Shown here: piece by piece, positions 28,772-37,379 of the stretch | How the letters are laid out: every line of letters begins with the position of its first letter | How positions within the stretch are numbered: the stretch's first letter is position 1 | Assembly (NCBI RefSeq): GCF_014648115.1 | Contig: NZ_BMQM01000029.1 | Span: 1-47,980 of the forward strand | DNA: 47,980 nucleotides | Source: Deinococcus seoulensis | GTDB taxonomy: Bacteria > Deinococcota > Deinococci > Deinococcales > Deinococcaceae | Direction: 5' to 3' | The notes under the pieces: model-generated | What the model was told of the DNA's origin: nothing | The model's input: only the letters and a program-made list of their open reading frames with translations | The model's database searches: none | Translations under genes and position numbers: made by a program

Positions 28772-31700
28772 ATGACCGCACCCCCCAGCAGAAGCTCCCG
28801 ATTCTCCTCCCGGCTCCGGCAGACCGCTGCGGCCCTGCTGGGACTGGCCGTGACCGGCACGGCCCTGGCCGACACTCCCCTGCCGACCACGCCCACCTAC
28901 AAGTTCCAGGGCCGCCTCGACTACGTGACCACCGGCGCCAGCTTCCGTACTGCGCGGAACTCAGGGACGGCTGCCGACGCCTGTCAGGTGGGCACCACGG
29001 CCACGTCGCAGGCTGTGACTGGCGTGCCAGCGGGCGCCACCATTGTCAAGGCACTGCTGTACTGGGCGGCCTCCGCTGACCGGACGGGCGATACGACCAC
29101 CACGCTGGGCACCGTCAACAACGACACGACTGTCACGTTTGACGGGCAGACCGTGAATGCGGGTACGACTTACTTCGACAGCGCTCCAATCCCGAACGCA
29201 ACCGCGCCAACCCATTACAACAGCTTCTTCTCTAACGTCTCGGACATCACGGGTTACATCAGTTCTCTGGCCAATCCCAACAAGACCTACGCCATGTCTG
29301 GCCTGACCATTCAGACCGCCAACGTGAATACACCTGGAACCACCCCGGCGACACAGACGTCGGCTCATTGCACCAATGCCACGGTGCTGGGCGGTTGGGG
29401 GATGTACATCATCTATGAAACCCCGACTGAAACGTACAAGAACATGGTCATCTACGAGGGGTTCGACCGCAGCCAGAACGAACTGACCACCCGCACCGTC
29501 AACGGACTGGTCGTCCCCAGCGTCTTCGAGGCCAGAACGTCTGTCCTGGCCTGGGAAGGCGACGAAACCCTGAACATCAATACCACGACCAACGTTGCCG
29601 AGGCACTCAGCTTCGGAGCTGGACAGGCGCCCACGGCCATCAACAACATCTTCAACGTGGGTGGTGCCCTCAGTGGTCCCCGGCAGGGGATCTTCAACAG
29701 CACCATCAGCACCGGCCTCAGCTCCGGAACCACGGCCACCGCGACCGGACGGGACGACGCGTACGGCGTGGACTTCGACACCTTCGACGTGACCAGCAAG
29801 GTCACCAGCGGGGCCTCCTCGGCCACCCTGAACATCCAGGGCAGCCAGGACCTGTTCTACATCAGCAGCGTGCCCCTGCTGATCACCAGCGGCGTCGCCG
29901 ACCTGTCACTCACCAAGACCGTCAGCAGCGCCGCGCCCATTCAGGGCAGCACCGTCACGTACACCGTCACGCTGCGCAACGACGGCCCGGACCCCGCCTC
30001 CGGCCCGGCCGTTCCCACTGAGGACGTGCAGGTGCGGGACGTCCTGCCTGCCGGACTGAGTTTCGTCAGTTCCTCGGCCGCCACCGGCACCTACGATTCG
30101 GCCACAGGCATCTGGAGCGTTCCAAGCCCCGTGACGGGCGGCACGACCACCCTGACGATCACCGCAACCGTCACCGGAACCGGCACGATCACGAACGTCG
30201 CGGAGATCATCTCGTCCCCCCAGCCGGACAGCGACTCGAAAACCAACAACGGCGTCACCACCGAAGACGATTACGCCAGCGTGCCGCTGGTGGCCTCGCC
30301 ACCACGCCTGAACGTCAGTAAATCGTTCTCGCCGACCACGGTCGCTGCGGGCGGCGTGACGGCCCTGACCATCACGGTCGCCAACCCGTACTCCTTTGCC
30401 ACGAGCGCCCTGACCATCACCGACAACATCGCGGCCACCATGGGCCTGAGCGTACCGCTGCCGCTGCGGGTCACGGCGAACACCTGCGGGGGTGCCATCG
30501 TGACCGGGACCGCCAACACGGCCATGACGACGGGTGCCAACGCCACCGAAAGCAACGACGGTGCCATCCGTCTCACGGGCGGCAGCATCCCCGCGAACGG
30601 GTCGTGCAGCGTGACCGTGAACGTCACCGTGACGGACGCCGCCGCCACCACCCGCACGAACACCATTCCCGCCGCGAACGTGACCGGCACCGTGAACGGA
30701 CAGGCCGCCACGGGCGCCGCGCCCGCCACTGCCACCCTGACCACGACCACCAGCACGGCGGGCGCGCCGTTCACCTGCGACGCGCGCTTCTACCAGATCC
30801 GCCAGGACACCAGCACGCTGCTGTCGAACCTGTACCTGCTGGACCGCAATAACCTGGGAACGGGCGGCGCGGCCCAGTGGAGCACCGGATTCGGGCCTGG
30901 CCTGAACGCCCTGGCATTCAACAAGCGCGACGGGTACTTCTACGCGCTGAACATCACGCCGTTCACGACCGGAGCGCCGTTCCGCCTGTACCGCCTGGGG
31001 CAGAGCGGTGCGGTCGAGGTGTTCAACACCACCATTCCCGCCGGTAGCAGCATCGCGGCGGCCGCCGTGGATTCCACCGGCGTGATGTACGTTCACAAGC
31101 TGGCGCAGGAGACGCCTCTGTACCGCATTCAGCTGCCGACCGCACCCGGCGGGGCCATCAGCATGCTGGGCACCCTGACGCTGTCGCAGGCGCTGCCGAT
31201 CTTCGATCTGGCGTTTAACCCGGTCAATAACCTGCTGTACGGTGTGTACACGCCGGGCGGCGTGATGGAAATCAACCCCACGACCGGCGCTTCCGTGCTG
31301 CGCGGCACCTTCCCGGGCTTCACGACCACCAACGCCATCGGTAGCGCGTTCTTCGACGTGAGCGGCACCCTGTACGCGTACCAGAACGGCGGCACGTACG
31401 GCACCATCAACCTCTCCACCGGGGCGTTCACGATCCTGGCGACCGGAGCAGTGGCCGCGCAGTCCGACGGCGCGTCCTGCGTGTTCCCGGACAACCGGAT
31501 CGACACCGTGAAGTCCGTGGGGACTGTCACTGCCGCCAGCGCCCTGGCGTTCGACGTGCCGTACACCGTGACCGTCAAGAACACCGGGACGGTCAGCAAC
31601 CCGAACGTGCAACTCACCGAGGACCTGACCCGCGTCTTCACGACCGGCGGCCCCAGCCTGACCATCGTGTCCGGCCCGACTGTCACGAGCGGCTCGGTCA

Positions 31701-33517
31701 CGGCAAACACCGGCTTCAACGGCACCTCGAACACCGCACTGCTGACCGGCGCGAACACCATGGCGGCCGGGGCCAGCGCCACGATCACCTTCACCGTGCG
31801 CGTCACGTACCCCGACCAGGCGAGCGTGCCCGCCAGCGGCAGCGTCCTGAACAACACCGTGTACGCCAGCACGACCGGCAGCGCCCCCAACCCCGGTTAC
31901 ACCTTCGTGGGCGGCACGGCGATTCCCCCGGTGGACCTGCTGGCGACCGACATCTCGACGAACGGCAGCACCCCGCCCGCCACCGCGAACGGCGACACGA
32001 AGTCGCCCACGCCCGTCACGCTTCCTGACGTGGCTGATCTGGCGATCGACAAGAGCGGCCCGGTCGCGGTGGGGAGCGGCGGCAGCGTGACGTACACCAT
32101 CCGCGTGTGGAACAACGGTCCCCGGAGCGTGACCGGAGCGAGCGTGACGGACGCGCTGCCCGCCGGGTTCACGGTGACGGCCCTGACCTGCGCGGCGACC
32201 GGCACGGCCACCTGCGGTTCGCAGACCTTCCCGGGCAACGTCGTGACCATCACGACCGGCACCCTGAGCGTGGACTCGGACACGGCCAACGCCACCCCGG
32301 ACGGGAACTTCCTGACGTACACCCTGACCGGCACCGCACCTGCCAGCGGCACCCTGAGCAACACGGCCAGCGTGACTGTGCCTGCCGGTGCGGCCGACCC
32401 CACGCCCGGTAACAACACCAGCGCCGCCGCCGTGACCCGCGTCGTGGACGCCGTGAACGACCCGGCCGCCAGCTTCGGCTTCGGCGTGGGCGGCACTGTG
32501 ACCGTGCTGGGCAACGACACCGTCGGCGGCGCGGCCGCCACCACCACCAACGCTACCGTGACCGTTCAGAACGACGGCGGGATCACCGGCCTGACCGTGA
32601 ATGCCAGCGGCCAGCTGGTCGTGCCTGCCGGAACGCCCGCCGGGTCGTACACCGTCACGTACCAGATCTGCGACGCGACCGTCACGGCCGCCTGCGACAC
32701 GGCGACCGTGGTGGTGTCGGTCGGTGCGGCCAGCGCGGACCTGAGCATCGCCAAGACCGGCCCCGCCTTCGCCAGACCCGGCGAGACCATCACGTACACC
32801 CTGACCGTCACGAACGGCGGCCCGAACGCCGCGTCGGCCGTCGCCGTGACCGACACGCTGCCTGCCGGTGTCACCTTCGTCAGCAGCGTGCCCGCGCCCG
32901 GCACCGTCAGCGGTCAGACCCTCACCTGGACGTTCCCGAGCGTGGCGGCCAGCGCCTCACAGGTCATCACGGTCACGGCCACCGCGCCGACCACCGCGAC
33001 CCTGGAAAACACCCCGGCGGCCCGCAGCTTCACGAACACCGCGTCGGTCAGCAGCGCCACCAGTGACCCCACGCCCGGCAACAACAGCGCCACCACCGCG
33101 CCCACGGACATGGTGTACGGCAAGCTGACCAAGCAGGTGCGCAACGTCACGACCAACACCGCGTTCGGTACGTCCGGCGGCGGTCTGCCCGGCGAGATCC
33201 TGGAGTACTGCATCGCCTTCGAGAACCTGGGCGGCGCGGCCCTGCCGAACTTCGTGGTCGTGGATCACGTGCCCGGCAACACGAACGCCCTGACCACCGC
33301 CTACGACGCGGATGAACCCACCACGGCGACCGGTTTCGGCGTGAAGCTCACGCGCGGCGCGCTCACCTCGTACCTCAGCAGCAGCGCCGCCGATGCCGAC
33401 GGTGGCAGCCTGACCACCACGGGCGGCACCTTCACGCGCGGCACCATGACGGTCGCGCTGGGCACCCTGGCGGCCGGCGAGTCGGGCAGCACCTGCTTCC
33501 AGACCACCATCCGCTGA
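28772..33517 (+). CDS. Giant exported DUF11 protein with a DUF6923-like propeller module
   Basis: The 1581-aa precursor has a basic N-terminus and hydrophobic core (AAALLGLAVTGTALAD) as signal peptide. Residues 40-375 form a separate beta-rich head (KALLYWAASADRTGD, GGWGMYIIYETP). DUF11 units follow from about 378 (ADLSLTKTVSSAAPIQGSTVTYTV) to 665. Residues 667-910 (CDARFYQIRQDTSTLLSNLYLLDRNN, GLNALAFNKRDGYFYALN) resemble the DUF6923 beta-propeller-like module. Further DUF11 units occur at about 915-1085, 1090-1230 and 1325-1440, with a VLGNDTVGG cadherin/VCBS-like insert near 1250. The C-terminal unit contains paired cysteines (EYCIAFEN, STCFQTTIR). It has no barrel or sortase signal. It is transcribed separately from the preceding pair. 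Function unknown; an elongated surface fibre or adhesin is the natural reading. Confidence 0.83.
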   Translation: MTAPPSRSSRFSSRLRQTAAALLGLAVTGTALADTPLPTTPTYKFQGRLDYVTTGASFRTARNSGTAADACQVGTTATSQAVTGVPAGATIVKALLYWAASADRTGDTTTTLGTVNNDTTVTFDGQTVNAGTTYFDSAPIPNATAPTHYNSFFSNVSDITGYISSLANPNKTYAMSGLTIQTANVNTPGTTPATQTSAHCTNATVLGGWGMYIIYETPTETYKNMVIYEGFDRSQNELTTRTVNGLVVPSVFEARTSVLAWEGDETLNINTTTNVAEALSFGAGQAPTAINNIFNVGGALSGPRQGIFNSTISTGLSSGTTATATGRDDAYGVDFDTFDVTSKVTSGASSATLNIQGSQDLFYISSVPLLITSGVADLSLTKTVSSAAPIQGSTVTYTVTLRNDGPDPASGPAVPTEDVQVRDVLPAGLSFVSSSAATGTYDSATGIWSVPSPVTGGTTTLTITATVTGTGTITNVAEIISSPQPDSDSKTNNGVTTEDDYASVPLVASPPRLNVSKSFSPTTVAAGGVTALTITVANPYSFATSALTITDNIAATMGLSVPLPLRVTANTCGGAIVTGTANTAMTTGANATESNDGAIRLTGGSIPANGSCSVTVNVTVTDAAATTRTNTIPAANVTGTVNGQAATGAAPATATLTTTTSTAGAPFTCDARFYQIRQDTSTLLSNLYLLDRNNLGTGGAAQWSTGFGPGLNALAFNKRDGYFYALNITPFTTGAPFRLYRLGQSGAVEVFNTTIPAGSSIAAAAVDSTGVMYVHKLAQETPLYRIQLPTAPGGAISMLGTLTLSQALPIFDLAFNPVNNLLYGVYTPGGVMEINPTTGASVLRGTFPGFTTTNAIGSAFFDVSGTLYAYQNGGTYGTINLSTGAFTILATGAVAAQSDGASCVFPDNRIDTVKSVGTVTAASALAFDVPYTVTVKNTGTVSNPNVQLTEDLTRVFTTGGPSLTIVSGPTVTSGSVTANTGFNGTSNTALLTGANTMAAGASATITFTVRVTYPDQASVPASGSVLNNTVYASTTGSAPNPGYTFVGGTAIPPVDLLATDISTNGSTPPATANGDTKSPTPVTLPDVADLAIDKSGPVAVGSGGSVTYTIRVWNNGPRSVTGASVTDALPAGFTVTALTCAATGTATCGSQTFPGNVVTITTGTLSVDSDTANATPDGNFLTYTLTGTAPASGTLSNTASVTVPAGAADPTPGNNTSAAAVTRVVDAVNDPAASFGFGVGGTVTVLGNDTVGGAAATTTNATVTVQNDGGITGLTVNASGQLVVPAGTPAGSYTVTYQICDATVTAACDTATVVVSVGAASADLSIAKTGPAFARPGETITYTLTVTNGGPNAASAVAVTDTLPAGVTFVSSVPAPGTVSGQTLTWTFPSVAASASQVITVTATAPTTATLENTPAARSFTNTASVSSATSDPTPGNNSATTAPTDMVYGKLTKQVRNVTTNTAFGTSGGGLPGEILEYCIAFENLGGAALPNFVVVDHVPGNTNALTTAYDADEPTTATGFGVKLTRGALTSYLSSSAADADGGSLTTTGGTFTRGTMTVALGTLAAGESGSTCFQTTIR

Positions 33518-33551
33518 GCGGTTCACCGCTCCCCGTCACCTGCTTCGCTGG

Positions 33552-33582
33552 ACAGGCTCTCCCTTGTGGGGGGCCTGTTTCT
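33552..33582 (+). terminator. Intrinsic terminator after the 1581-aa gene
   Basis: ACAGGCTCTCC pairs with GGGGGGCCTGT (G-U allowed) around CTTGT, followed by TTCTGC. A small stem GAGCGG-TTCA-CCGCTC also overlaps the stop codon at 33516-33531. Confidence 0.6.
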
Positions 33583-33594
33583 GCTGCCGGGCTC

Positions 33595-33600
33595 TACAAT
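33595..33600 (+). promoter_or_regulatory. -10 hexamer TACAAT of a probable leaderless promoter
   Basis: TACAAT ends 7 nt before the ATG at 33608 of the DMT transporter. It supports this start over the in-frame codon at 33566, which lies inside the terminator. Confidence 0.55.
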
Positions 33601-33607
33601 CGCGGGC

Positions 33608-34534
33608 ATGTCGGCTCAGGCGCGTGGTGTGGTTCTTCTGGTTCTGGTGACGTGCCTGTGGGGCAGTACGTTCGCGGTCGTCAAGACCCTGGGTGAACTG
33701 CTGCCCCCACCGGTCCTGATCGCGTGGCGGTTCCTGATCGCGGCGGTGGCGTTGCTGCCACTGGTCGCCTGGACGCGCCGCAACGCGGGCCGCGCCCCCC
33801 GCGCGCCGGACGGCTGGCGCGGCCGCAGTCTGTGGCGGGACGGCGCGCTGCTGGGCGCGTGGCTGATCGCCGGGTACGGCACGCAGACCATCGCACTTCA
33901 GACGACCACCGCGAACCGCGCGGCGTTCTTCACGGCGCTCAGCGTGGTGCTGGTGCCGGTGTGGCTGGTGTTCGCGCAGCGCCGCCGCATGCCCGCGCTG
34001 CTGTGGACGGCGCTGCCGCTGGCGGTGCTGGGGCTGGCGCTGCTGTCCTGGGAGGGCGGCGCGCTGGTGTCCGGTGACGTCTGGGCGCTGGCGTGCGCGG
34101 TCACGTACGCGGGGTTCATCGTGACGCTGGAACGCATGGCGCACCGGCACGCGGCGCTGCCGTTCACGCTGGTGCAGGTGCTGAGCGTCACGGTCCTGGC
34201 GTGGGTGTGGGCGGCCATAGCGGCGCCGGGGCAACTGTGGCCACCGGCGGGCGCGTGGGGACCGCTGCTGTATCTGGGCGTGATCGCCACGGCCGCCACG
34301 ACCCTGATGCAGACGGTCGGGCAGCGCACGGTCAGTGCGGCGGGCGCCAGCCTGATCTACGCGCTGGAGCCGGTCACGGCCACGCTGTTCAGTTTCGTGC
34401 TGATCGGCGAGCAGGTGGGGCTACGCGGCGCGCTGGGCGGACTGCTGGTGGTCGCGGCGACCGTCCTGAGCCAGCGGGCCGGAGAGGGACCGCCCGAAGC
34501 GCACCCGGAAGCGCCCGCCGTGCAGGTGCAGTAG
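33608..34534 (+). CDS. DMT-superfamily (EamA) metabolite exporter
   Basis: The 308-aa inner-membrane protein has ten predicted helices in the two-fold EamA repeat. The first repeat begins [27 protein letters not shown] with the conserved LWGSxF motif and later [20 protein letters not shown]. The second begins [21 protein letters not shown] and ends [29 protein letters not shown], where the proline-containing EPV block is diagnostic. Such proteins export amino acids, nucleosides or related metabolites; the substrate cannot be told. A short polar C-terminal tail follows. It is monocistronic, followed 16 bp later by a structured repeat. Confidence 0.9.
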   Translation: MSAQARGVVLLVLVTCLWGSTFAVVKTLGELLPPPVLIAWRFLIAAVALLPLVAWTRRNAGRAPRAPDGWRGRSLWRDGALLGAWLIAGYGTQTIALQTTTANRAAFFTALSVVLVPVWLVFAQRRRMPALLWTALPLAVLGLALLSWEGGALVSGDVWALACAVTYAGFIVTLERMAHRHAALPFTLVQVLSVTVLAWVWAAIAAPGQLWPPAGAWGPLLYLGVIATAATTLMQTVGQRTVSAAGASLIYALEPVTATLFSFVLIGEQVGLRGALGGLLVVAATVLSQRAGEGPPEAHPEAPAVQVQ

Positions 34535-34550
34535 GCGGGCGGCGCGGAGC

Positions 34551-34689
34551 TGAAACGGATTCCGTTTGTTTCGCCCTCCACCCGGAAGGACGCCGGGTTG
34601 CCAGCTCCATGTCCGGAACCCGTTTCTCTCCTACTCGCATCCGCTCGAATTGAACGGCTTTATAAGCCATTCAATCGGAGTCCGTATGA
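34551..34689 (+). repeat. 133-bp structured dispersed repeat, copy 1 (flanked by TGA)
   Basis: The element runs 34554-34686 with imperfect inverted ends (ACGGATTC at left, GAGTCCGTAT at right) and TGA on both sides. It contains hairpin ACCCGG-N7-CCGGGT (34580-34598) and hairpin ATTGAA...TTCAAT with inner GGCTT/AAGCC (34649-34675). The block around 34608-34633 (GTCCGGAACCCGTTTCTCTC) is identical to copy 2. It is in direct orientation with copy 2 at 35265-35403, and the two flank the CvpA-like gene. Confidence 0.8.
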
Positions 34690-34700
34690 GGAGGCCGGTT

Positions 34701-35180
34701 TCAGCGGGCCTGGTCGGGAATCAGCAGGGTTTTCAGGGCGGGGCCGCCGCTCCAGACGCCGCGCAGGCTGCCCTGCAACGCCGAGTCGCGCACGCCCCGG
34801 TACAGCGCGTTCGGCAGGCTGGCCGACGGGTAGGTGGCGCGCGCGCCGCTGGCGTCCACGCGCACGTCCATCGGGAAGCCCAGCGTCAGCGTGGAGATCA
34901 GCAGGCCGCCCAGCAGGAACCCGCCCAGCGCGCCCACACCCAGGTGCCAGGGCTGTTCCAGTGGCGCGGGAATCAGGCGGCCGATGGCGGCGGCCGTCCC
35001 GACGCCCAGCAGCGCGGCAAGAATCAGCGCGGCGGGCGCCCCGGCGGCCAGCGAGTTCGCCAGGAAGCACACGGCAATGCCGCCCACACCCCAGGCCAGT
35101 CCGGCGAGTCCGCGCCGGGCACCAAGCGCAGTCAGGACGGCCCAGAGGGTCACGAGCAGGGCATCGAACCAGGTGATCAC
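34701..35180 (-). CDS. CvpA-like integral membrane protein
   Basis: The 159-aa protein starts VITWFDALLVTLWAVLTALGARRGLAGLAWGVGG, the pattern of CvpA-family proteins (first helix, then an ARRGL loop and second helix). It continues with two further hydrophobic segments (about 46-66 and 80-100) and a polar C-terminal tail. CvpA homologues are inner-membrane proteins of poorly defined role in envelope homeostasis. Identity of the family is moderate. I chose GTG 35180 because TAGACT ends 7 nt upstream and the family N-terminus starts there; the longer frame upstream runs through the repeat and is not credible. The gene is enclosed by two direct copies of a 133-bp repeat. Confidence 0.7.
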   Translation of the reverse strand: MITWFDALLVTLWAVLTALGARRGLAGLAWGVGGIAVCFLANSLAAGAPAALILAALLGVGTAAAIGRLIPAPLEQPWHLGVGALGGFLLGGLLISTLTLGFPMDVRVDASGARATYPSASLPNALYRGVRDSALQGSLRGVWSGGPALKTLLIPDQAR

Positions 35181-35187
35181 GCCGGTC

Positions 35188-35193
35188 AGTCTA
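35188..35193 (-). promoter_or_regulatory. -10 hexamer TAGACT of a probable leaderless promoter
   Basis: TAGACT ends 7 nt before the GTG at 35180. A single TGTAAG (35204-35209, minus strand) lies 10 bp further upstream. Confidence 0.55.
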
Positions 35194-35264
35194 GCGGGTC
35201 GGGACTTACAGGTTTCTGCACCTGCCTGCCGGTGCCGCGTGCGGCCTGGTCCGGGCGTGGGGCG

Positions 35265-35403
35265 TGATACGGATTCCGTGTGTTTCGTTAACAGATCGGA
35301 ACACCACCGATCCGTCAACTCCACGTCCGGAACCCGTTTCTCTCCTGCTCGCCCCGCTCGGATTGAACGGTCTTTGCAGCCCATTCAATCTGAGTCCGTA
35401 TGA
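35265..35403 (+). repeat. 133-bp structured dispersed repeat, copy 2 (flanked by TGA)
   Basis: The element runs 35268-35400, exactly the length of copy 1, again with TGA at each side and inverted ends TACGGATTC / GAGTCCGTA. At the same internal position (offset 29) it has hairpin GATCGG-N7-CCGATC (35294-35312), where three base pairs differ from copy 1 and are compensated on the other arm. Hairpin GATTGAA...TTCAATC follows near 35371-35390. It sits between the CvpA-like gene and the response-regulator promoter. Confidence 0.8.
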
Positions 35404-35441
35404 TGGGGGGCTGGGCCGCGGTCAGGGCGGCGCGGGTGGCC

Positions 35442-35447
35442 TACACT
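35442..35447 (+). promoter_or_regulatory. -10 hexamer TACACT of a probable leaderless promoter
   Basis: TACACT ends 6 nt before the ATG of the response regulator. Confidence 0.55.
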
Positions 35448-35453
35448 GCGGTC

Positions 35454-36098
35454 ATGATTCGCGTGTTGCTCGTGGACGATCACGCGCTGTTCCGTCAGGG
35501 ACTGCGCAGCCTGCTGGAATCCGAGGGGATGCGCGTCATCGGTGAGGCCGCCAACGGCCGGGAGGCGATCCGCTACGCGGCCGACACGCACCCAGACGTC
35601 ATCCTGATGGACATTCAGATGCCGGAACTCGACGGGGTCAAGGCCACGCAGAGCATCCTGGAGATCGACCCGGCGGCGCGGGTGATCATGATCACCATGT
35701 ACCGCCAGGACCGCTACGTGTTCGAGGCCGTCAAGGCCGGAGCGCGCGGGTACGTGCTCAAGGACGCCGACGCGACCACCCTGCTGGATGTGATCCGGCG
35801 GGTCGCGGCGGGCGAGGCGCTGCTGGACGCCGACATGGCCCAGAACGTCCTCGACGACTTCCGTGACAAGCGCGAGGAACTGCCCAGCGAGAAGCACGCC
35901 GACCTGAACGAACGCGAGACCATGATCCTGAAACTGCTGGCGCAGGGGTTCTCTAACCAGGACATCGCGCTGCGCCTGGATATCAGTGAGAAGACCGTCC
36001 GCAACCGCCTCAGCGAGATCTTCACGAAGCTGCAACTAAACAACCGCACGCAGGCGGCGCTGTACGCCATCCGCGAGGGAATCGCGAACCTCGAATGA
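35454..36098 (+). CDS. NarL/FixJ-family response regulator
   Basis: The 214-aa protein has a complete receiver domain: acidic pair Asp8-Asp9 in LLVDDH, phosphoacceptor Asp53 in [11 protein letters not shown], Thr81 and Lys103 in [10 protein letters not shown] LuxR-type HTH domain at about 148-208 reads [43 protein letters not shown]. It should bind DNA as a dimer when phosphorylated. No histidine kinase gene lies nearby, so it is an orphan regulator. An upstream in-frame ATG at 35400 overlaps the repeat and is rejected in favour of 35454, which follows TACACT by 6 nt. Its stop overlaps the next gene by 4 bp (ATGA), and the third gene follows immediately, forming a three-gene operon. Confidence 0.93.
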   Translation: MIRVLLVDDHALFRQGLRSLLESEGMRVIGEAANGREAIRYAADTHPDVILMDIQMPELDGVKATQSILEIDPAARVIMITMYRQDRYVFEAVKAGARGYVLKDADATTLLDVIRRVAAGEALLDADMAQNVLDDFRDKREELPSEKHADLNERETMILKLLAQGFSNQDIALRLDISEKTVRNRLSEIFTKLQLNNRTQAALYAIREGIANLE

Positions 36099-36325
36099 GC
36101 CGCCGGAAGGTGGCCGCGCCCGTGACCTTCCGCGCCGGGTGCGCGCGCGAGTGGGTGATCGAGACTGCCGAGGCCGACCTCGCGTACACCGATCAGGCGT
36201 TCCCGGAGTGCCCCACCTGTCCGCACCGCGTGGAACCGGACGGCGGGCCGCCCTTCTGCACGCTGCGTCCGGTGGGAACGGCGCACCCGTTCGCAGGGCT
36301 GGCCGGGCTGATCCTTCCGGACTGA
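36095..36325 (+). CDS. Small Cys-rich protein of unknown function
   Basis: The 76-aa product overlaps the response-regulator stop (ATGA) and ends 1 nt before the next start, so it is translated as part of the operon. [24 protein letters not shown] contains C-x2-C and a third cysteine; with the upstream GCAREWV cysteine this could bind zinc or a similar metal. No signal peptide or membrane segment is seen. I do not recognise a family. Tight coupling on both sides is the main evidence that it is real. Confidence 0.65.
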   Translation: MSRRKVAAPVTFRAGCAREWVIETAEADLAYTDQAFPECPTCPHRVEPDGGPPFCTLRPVGTAHPFAGLAGLILPD

Positions 36326-36326
36326 C

Positions 36327-37193
36327 ATGATGCGGGGGAGGGGAGAGCAGGACGAAGCGCAGGCGCTGGCGGCCTTCGAGGCCCGGCTGAGTGACGCCGG
36401 GTTCGCTGGCACGGTCGGCCTGTGGGTGGGCACGCTGGACGGTAAGGCGCTGGCCACCCTGAACGGGGACCGGGTGTTCCCGGCCGCCAGTACCATCAAG
36501 GTGCCGCTGCTGGTCATGGCGCTTCAGGCTGCCCAGAGCGGCGACCTGAGCCTGGAAGACCGTGTGGTGTTGCAGGCGGCCGATCGCGTACCGGGAGCCG
36601 GGGTGCTGCACGAACTGGGCGCCGGGCTGGCACTGTCCTGGCAGGACGTGCTGACCCTGATGATCATCGTCAGTGACAACACCGCCACCAACCTGACCAT
36701 CGAGCGGCTGGGCGTGGATGCCGTGAACCGCTGGCTGGGCGCGCACGGCCTGAACGGCACCCGGCTGGTCGGGAAGTTGCAACTGCCGCCCGACCAGCGC
36801 AACGAGGCCCAGCGGCGCGGCGAGCGAAACGCCACGACCGCCCGCGATCAGGCCGGGCTGCTGCGGCGCCTGCTGGCGGGCGACCTGCTCGACCCGACCC
36901 ACACGGCGCTGGCCCTGGGCATCCTGGAACGCCAGCAGTACCGCGACCTGATCGGCCGTGGCGTTCCGGCCGACCCGGACGGCGAGCCGCTGTACCGCGT
37001 GGCCAGCAAGAGCGGTGAACTGGCGGGCGTGCACCACGACGTGGGCGTGATCTTCACGCCGCGCCCGCTGCTGGTGGCCCTTCTGACAGAAGGAGGCCAG
37101 GACCCGCGCGAACATCCGGACAACCGTGACGTGACACTGCTGGCGGCGGCCCTGTGGGACCTGCTGACCGTTCATGGTGCGGCGCCGGGCTGA
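36327..37193 (+). CDS. Beta-lactamase-fold serine hydrolase (class A-like)
   Basis: The 288-aa protein has the active-site motifs of the PBP/class A beta-lactamase fold: Ser55-x-x-Lys58 ([10 protein letters not shown]), Ser116-Asp117-Asn118 ([10 protein letters not shown]) and Lys228-Ser229-Gly230 ([10 protein letters not shown]). The class A omega-loop E-x-x-L-N is not evident; this region reads [17 protein letters not shown]. No signal peptide is visible, unlike secreted beta-lactamases, so a cytoplasmic hydrolase or esterase/peptidase role is more likely than drug resistance. The start may be ATG 36327 or ATG 36330. It is the last gene of the response-regulator operon. Confidence 0.85.
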   Translation: MMRGRGEQDEAQALAAFEARLSDAGFAGTVGLWVGTLDGKALATLNGDRVFPAASTIKVPLLVMALQAAQSGDLSLEDRVVLQAADRVPGAGVLHELGAGLALSWQDVLTLMIIVSDNTATNLTIERLGVDAVNRWLGAHGLNGTRLVGKLQLPPDQRNEAQRRGERNATTARDQAGLLRRLLAGDLLDPTHTALALGILERQQYRDLIGRGVPADPDGEPLYRVASKSGELAGVHHDVGVIFTPRPLLVALLTEGGQDPREHPDNRDVTLLAAALWDLLTVHGAAPG

Positions 37194-37335
37194 ACTGCGC
37201 AACCGGGAGCGGTTCAGGCGCCCGGCGGGAGCGAAGTGGGGGACATTTAACCGCCCGGTAAGGGGCAACATAAAGGGTGCCTGAGTCCCGCGGAAAGCTC
37301 CTTGACAGCCGGCCGAACAGCACGTCAGGCAGCCG

Positions 37336-37353
37336 TTTGAATATCACTTCAAA
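37336..37353. promoter_or_regulatory. TTTGAA-N6-TTCAAA dyad upstream of the bc1 operon
   Basis: A perfect inverted repeat of two 6-bp arms with a 6-bp spacer is centred about 41 bp upstream of the -10 element at 37383. The geometry equals that of CRP/FNR-family sites (for example TGTGA-N6-TCACA), and the position suits class II activation. The regulator is unknown. The remainder of 37194-37483 holds no other clear signal. Confidence 0.45.
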
Positions 37354-37379
37354 ACGCGACTGGGAGCGCATTCGGTGCG

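Noticed and set aside
35206..35388. Peptides sharing GEKRVPD(M/V)EL read from the minus strand of both 133-bp repeats
   Set aside because: The similarity comes from the DNA repeat itself. The frames continue into unrelated sequence, and the covarying stems argue for a structured rather than coding element.
36327..37193. Antibiotic-resistance beta-lactamase
   Set aside because: Active-site motifs S-x-x-K, SDN and KSG are present, but there is no signal peptide and no class A omega-loop glutamate motif, so a resistance label is not justified.
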